From positions 1,859,819 to 1,923,818 of the forward strand of contig NZ_CP114784.1 in assembly GCF_027359575.1 (NCBI RefSeq): a stretch of DNA of 64,000 nucleotides, in the 5' to 3' direction. Shown piece by piece: positions 60,430 to 64,000 of this stretch; the stretch's first letter is position 1; every line of letters starts with the position of its first letter. Position numbers and translations under genes: made by a program. The notes under the pieces are model-generated. The model ran no database searches and was not told where the DNA came from. It saw nothing but the letters and a program-made list of their open reading frames with translations. This DNA comes from Prochlorococcus marinus str. MIT 0917 (lineage in GTDB: Bacteria; Cyanobacteriota; Cyanobacteriia; PCC-6307; Cyanobiaceae).

Positions 60430-61074
60430 ATGTTTACTGTTGCTTTAGCTAAAGGTGCCTTATTGAAAGAATCAGTCTCAATGTTCTCTGACGTTGGACT
60501 TGACTTCTCAGCTGTTTTAGAAGATAGCAATAGGCAATTAATGGTTCCTTCAGTTTGTGGCCGAGCGAAAGCTCTTTTGGTTCGAAACAGTGATGTTCCT
60601 GTCTATGTATCTTATGGCCAGGCGCAACTAGGAATAGTCGGTTTTGATGTACTACAAGAGCAGAAATTGCAAGTATCTAATTTAGTAGACCTTGGTTTTG
60701 GAGAGTGTCATATGTCTGTTGCAGTTAAATCGAGCAGTGGTTATTTGAGTGCTTCTGATTTGCCTCCAAACTGCCGGGTGGCAAGTAAATTTACTAATTG
60801 CTCTAAGAAATTTTTTGATCAAATTGATTTGCCCGTTCAGTTGGTACATCTGAGTGGATCAGTTGAACTTGGTCCTATAACAGGTATGGCTGAAGCAATC
60901 GTTGATTTGGTCGCGACTGGTCGTACTCTTAGAGATAATGGTCTTATAGAAATTGAAGAACTTTTTAAATCAAGTGCTCGGCTGGTTGGGCATCCACTAT
61001 CCCTAAGACTTGATAAAGGACCCCTTCAAGAAATTATTGACTCACTTCAAATCCAATCTCAGACTAGATTTTGA
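60430..61074 (+). CDS. hisG: ATP phosphoribosyltransferase, short form
   Basis: First enzyme of histidine synthesis. At 214 residues it is the short HisG type, which lacks the C-terminal regulatory domain and needs HisZ, not seen here. [19 protein letters not shown] opens it, followed by [11 protein letters not shown] and the [21 protein letters not shown] loop. Overlaps the ABC transporter start by one base (TGATG). Confidence 0.94.
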   Translation: MFTVALAKGALLKESVSMFSDVGLDFSAVLEDSNRQLMVPSVCGRAKALLVRNSDVPVYVSYGQAQLGIVGFDVLQEQKLQVSNLVDLGFGECHMSVAVKSSSGYLSASDLPPNCRVASKFTNCSKKFFDQIDLPVQLVHLSGSVELGPITGMAEAIVDLVATGRTLRDNGLIEIEELFKSSARLVGHPLSLRLDKGPLQEIIDSLQIQSQTRF

Positions 61075-62870
61075 TGGCAAAAAATGATTTTCGAAGAGTT
61101 AAAAAGCTTGGCAAGTATTTGAAAAAAGAGAAAAAACGTTTGATTCTGATACTTTTTATTTTAATACCTGTTGCATTAGCGGGTGCAATTCAACCTCTTC
61201 TAGTAGGACAAGCTATTTCTGTTTTAAGAGGAGAAGAAACAATACCTTTTTTTGATAACTTGTCTAATCAAATGTCAATTCGGTTGATAATAGTAATATT
61301 ATTTATAACTGTCTTGTTAAGGCTTGGATTACAGGGATTTCAGTCATACAATATTCAGGCTGTAGGTCAGAGGCTGACTGCGCGCATTAGGAATGATTTG
61401 TTTTCTCATTCCATGTCATTGTCGTTGCGCTTTCATGACAAAATGCCTGTTGGTAAATTGCTTACAAGGTTAACTAGTGATGTTGATGCATTGTCAGAAG
61501 TTTTTGGTAGTGGAGCTGTAGGTGTTTTAGCTGACTTTGTAAGTCTTATAGTTATATCAGTAACTATGATTTTAATTGAATGGAGGTTAGGTATTCTACT
61601 TTTGATAGTTCAAATACCTGTAACGTTATTTATACTATGGTTACAAAAACGTTATAGAAAACAAAATTATAAAGTTAGAGAAGAACTTTCCCAATTGAAT
61701 GCAAACTTTCAGGAAAATCTTCAAGGCCTCGAAGTTGTTCAAATGTTTAGAAGACAATCATTAAACGGTCAAAACTTTTCTAAAACAGGAACTAATTATA
61801 AAAATGCTGTAAACGGAACCATCTTTTACGATAGTAGTATTTCTGCATTTATTGAATGGGTCTCATTGGCAGCAGTCGCTTTAGTTATTTCTCTTGGAGG
61901 TTACATGGTTACGGCAGGAACAATGGGATTAGGAACTCTCACTACATTTATTCTTTATTCACAAAGGCTATTTGAACCATTAAGGCAGTTGGCAGAGAGA
62001 TTTACGCAAATACAGGGAGGCTTAACAGCAGTTGAGAGGATAAGTGAATTGCTTGAGAAAAAAATTGAGATTTATGATCAAATCAACCCTAAAGCAGAAA
62101 ATAAAAAATTAATAAATTCAAGCAAAATTGTTTGTGGGGAAGTCTTATTTGAAAACGTAAGCTTTTTTTACAGAGAAGATGAACCAATAATAAATGATTT
62201 AAGTTTCATAATTAAACCTGGTGAGCATGTTGCTCTTGTAGGCCCAACTGGTTCAGGGAAAACAACTTTAATTAGATTATTATGTAGACTTTATGAACCT
62301 CAAAGGGGAAATATTTATATTGATGGTCAAAATATTAAAAACATACCTATCGATTCCTTAAGGAAACAATTGGGAGTTGTTCTTCAAGATACTTTCCTAT
62401 TTAGCGGAAATGTTGCAGATAATCTTCGTTTAGACTCTTCAATAGATAATCAACGCTTAAAAAATATATGTAGTGATTTAGGCCTAAATAATTTATTGAG
62501 AAAGTTGCCAAATGGATTAGATACTTATATACGAGAAAGAGGAGGGAATCTTTCTTCAGGTGAAAGGCAGCTTTTATCTATTGCACGAGTTGCAATAAGA
62601 GATCCAAAAGTATTAATCATGGATGAAGCAACTGCTTTTATGGACCCATCAACTGAAGCGACATTGCAAAGAGATCTTGATAGATTGTTAGAGAAAAGGA
62701 CAGCGCTTGTAATTGCTCATAGATTAGCGACAATAGAAGCTTCTGATCGAATACTCGTAATCAGAAAAGGAACCCTAATTGAACAAGGTACTCATGAAGA
62801 ATTGAGAGCTTTAGGCGGACTTTATTCTCAACTTTCTGATTTGCAAGAAAAAGGTCTAACAACCATCTAA
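61074..62870 (+). CDS. ABC exporter, MsbA-like (fused membrane and ATPase domains)
   Basis: A 598-residue half-transporter. Six membrane helices (about 20-310) with GKLLTRLTSDVDAL coupling region precede an ATPase domain with Walker A GPTGSGKTTLI, signature LSSGERQLLSIAR and Walker B VLIMDEAT, then the H-loop AHRLATI. It probably exports lipid, drug or peptide as a homodimer. The frame also opens at TTG 61071; ATG 61074 is preferred. Coupled to hisG and followed by the GNAT gene. Confidence 0.88.
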   Translation: MAKNDFRRVKKLGKYLKKEKKRLILILFILIPVALAGAIQPLLVGQAISVLRGEETIPFFDNLSNQMSIRLIIVILFITVLLRLGLQGFQSYNIQAVGQRLTARIRNDLFSHSMSLSLRFHDKMPVGKLLTRLTSDVDALSEVFGSGAVGVLADFVSLIVISVTMILIEWRLGILLLIVQIPVTLFILWLQKRYRKQNYKVREELSQLNANFQENLQGLEVVQMFRRQSLNGQNFSKTGTNYKNAVNGTIFYDSSISAFIEWVSLAAVALVISLGGYMVTAGTMGLGTLTTFILYSQRLFEPLRQLAERFTQIQGGLTAVERISELLEKKIEIYDQINPKAENKKLINSSKIVCGEVLFENVSFFYREDEPIINDLSFIIKPGEHVALVGPTGSGKTTLIRLLCRLYEPQRGNIYIDGQNIKNIPIDSLRKQLGVVLQDTFLFSGNVADNLRLDSSIDNQRLKNICSDLGLNNLLRKLPNGLDTYIRERGGNLSSGERQLLSIARVAIRDPKVLIMDEATAFMDPSTEATLQRDLDRLLEKRTALVIAHRLATIEASDRILVIRKGTLIEQGTHEELRALGGLYSQLSDLQEKGLTTI

Positions 62871-62883
62871 ATAGTATTAATTT

Positions 62884-63426
62884 ATGATTAATTTAGGATC
62901 AAAAAAAATAGGCATGCCAGGATGGAGAAATGAAAATATTCTTTCGGATGAAACATTAAAAGATATATACGGACAACAAGCTCTTCAATACTTTAATCAA
63001 GATAATACATCTCTTTTCGTTTTTAGTAATTCAAAATCTTTTGATTTAATTGAACTTGAGCAACTTCTTCAAGCGGTTGGTTGGGGCAGAAGACCACTAA
63101 GGAGGGTGAAACGAGCACTAGACAATAGCTTGCTTAAGGTTGGTCTATGGCAACATGATCCTAAATTCCCAAGATTGATTGGTTTCGCAAGATGCACAGG
63201 AGATGGATTTATTGATGCAACAATATGGGATGTAGCAATTAACCCTGTTTATCAAGGTTATGGGCTAGGAAAACAACTTATGTCATATTTGATGAGATGT
63301 TTAAAAAGAGAAGGTATTAGTAGGGTTACTTTGTTTGCTGATTCCGATGTGATTACTTTTTATAAAAGGCAAGGTTGGACTTTAGAACCAAAAGGTAACA
63401 AATGTGCATTTTGGTATTCAAATTAA
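62884..63426 (+). CDS. GNAT-family N-acetyltransferase
   Basis: A 180-residue acetyltransferase with the acetyl-CoA motif NPVYQGYGLGKQLM and C-terminal FADSDVITFYKRQGW. It resembles the plastid/cyanobacterial GNAT group whose members include N-alpha and lysine acetyltransferases and proposed serotonin acetyltransferases. Its substrate cannot be read from sequence. It follows the ABC exporter by 13 bases, likely the same transcript. Confidence 0.82.
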   Translation: MINLGSKKIGMPGWRNENILSDETLKDIYGQQALQYFNQDNTSLFVFSNSKSFDLIELEQLLQAVGWGRRPLRRVKRALDNSLLKVGLWQHDPKFPRLIGFARCTGDGFIDATIWDVAINPVYQGYGLGKQLMSYLMRCLKREGISRVTLFADSDVITFYKRQGWTLEPKGNKCAFWYSN

Positions 63427-63448
63427 GTATTTAGCTCAGTTTAAAAAA

Positions 63449-64000
63449 TTATGAATTGTATTCTTTGGATAGGTCATCAATATCATGCCCCTGGCGCCAC
63501 TTTTTTCTTAATTTAGCGTTTTTAATTGCACGATCAATTATATTCGAATTAGACCACTTTATGTCATCTGTATATATATTTTCTCTGATACGCAGTACTT
63601 TGGACCTTTTAGTAATTCTTGTTATAAAATCTATATCTTCCATTATTTTTAAAGCAGAGTACTCACCTGAATTTAAATATAGATCTTTATGTATTAGTAA
63701 ACCTTGATCTCCATAAGGTCGTTTTAAGAATTGACTTCTTAACGCTACAGCTAATTCTAATAATCTGAACTCTATATTATGTTTTTTTATTTTAAAGTCG
63801 AAATACCATGCAAACTTTTCTGATGTTTTATTTTGTATTATTTTATATATGCTTTTTGCCCAAGTCGAATCTAATCTGCTATCAGCATGAAGAAATAAAA
63901 GCCACTCTCCAGTTGCATTTGAAGCCCCGATTTTTAATTGATACCCTCTATTCTTTTTGGGGCTTTTAATAACATTTAGTCTTTGTATATTTGCAATTGA
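63449..64000 (-). CDS. Family 2 glycosyltransferase, TIGR04283-like (partial, cut by the window end)
   Basis: The minus-strand frame is open from 64000 to a stop at 63449, about 183 residues, and lacks its N-terminus because the window ends. NRGYQLKIGASNATGEWLLF then LHADSRL is the GT-A DxD-like region, and KRPYGDQGLLIHKDLYLN with KIMEDIDFITR complete the acceptor side. The pattern fits the TIGR04283 subfamily of inner-membrane-linked family 2 transferases. Sugar and acceptor are unknown. The gene converges on the GNAT gene. Confidence 0.78.
   Translation of the reverse strand, partial: SIANIQRLNVIKSPKKNRGYQLKIGASNATGEWLLFLHADSRLDSTWAKSIYKIIQNKTSEKFAWYFDFKIKKHNIEFRLLELAVALRSQFLKRPYGDQGLLIHKDLYLNSGEYSALKIMEDIDFITRITKRSKVLRIRENIYTDDIKWSNSNIIDRAIKNAKLRKKWRQGHDIDDLSKEYNS

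Overview
The window comes from a low-GC marine picocyanobacterium, almost certainly Prochlorococcus. The evidence is strongly AT-rich DNA, an alpha-carboxysome locus built around form IA Rubisco, light-dependent and light-independent protochlorophyllide reductases side by side, the cyanobacterial alkane pair (ado/aar), psb27, and a ferrochelatase with a chlorophyll-binding tail. A CsoS1E-type shell gene suggests a low-light clade; this is inference. I saw no rRNA, tRNA, CRISPR array or insertion sequence.

Layout. 1-13 kb: a pyrophosphatase, hemC, the principal sigma factor, priA, a DUF3153-like protein, argB, a DUF2854-like protein, ssb, cobK, cutA, a PfkB-family kinase and purA. 12.6-25 kb: psb27, proS, an Xis-like HTH protein, a second pyrophosphatase, an ArsC/Spx-like protein, signal peptidase I, a dihydroorotase-like pseudoenzyme, a tandem histidine phosphatase, a CPBP protease, an FtsL-like protein with ftsI, and transaldolase. 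25-33 kb: an FAD oxidoreductase, frr, pyrH, cobO, a chromosomal tyrosine recombinase, hemH, ilvB and a secreted SNase-fold protein. 33-43 kb: a Tab2-like protein with an S1-domain protein, a creatininase-family enzyme, ado, aar, accA, an SDR, trpF, a site-2 protease and a lipoate-ligase-like protein. 43-49 kb: por, chlL, chlN, chlB. 49-59 kb: the carboxysome locus csoS1D / csoS1-cbbL-cbbS-csoS2-csoSCA-csoS4A-csoS4B-csoS1E-acRAF-like. 59-64 kb: a DUF3136-like protein, ridA, gloB, hisG, an ABC exporter, a GNAT and a glycosyltransferase cut by the window end.

How the genes work together. The carboxysome genes encode a complete shell (hexamers, a tandem-domain trimer, pentamer vertices), scaffold, carbonic anhydrase, Rubisco and a probable assembly factor. 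The por/chl cluster supplies both routes to chlorophyllide. hemC, hemH, cobK and cobO belong to linked tetrapyrrole and corrinoid pathways. aar and ado convert fatty acyl-ACP to alkanes next to accA, which feeds fatty acid synthesis. The S1-Tab2 pair suggests translational control of photosystem genes.

The points most worth a second look are: two LysR-type dyads, one fitting the CbbR pattern, upstream of csoS1; phased GTAACT repeats between chlL and chlN; hairpins between carboxysome genes and after ado and aar; a dihydroorotase homologue missing its metal ligands; an FtsL-like protein; CsoS1E; a probable AUU/AUC start on the creatininase gene; and a recombinase in a housekeeping neighbourhood.
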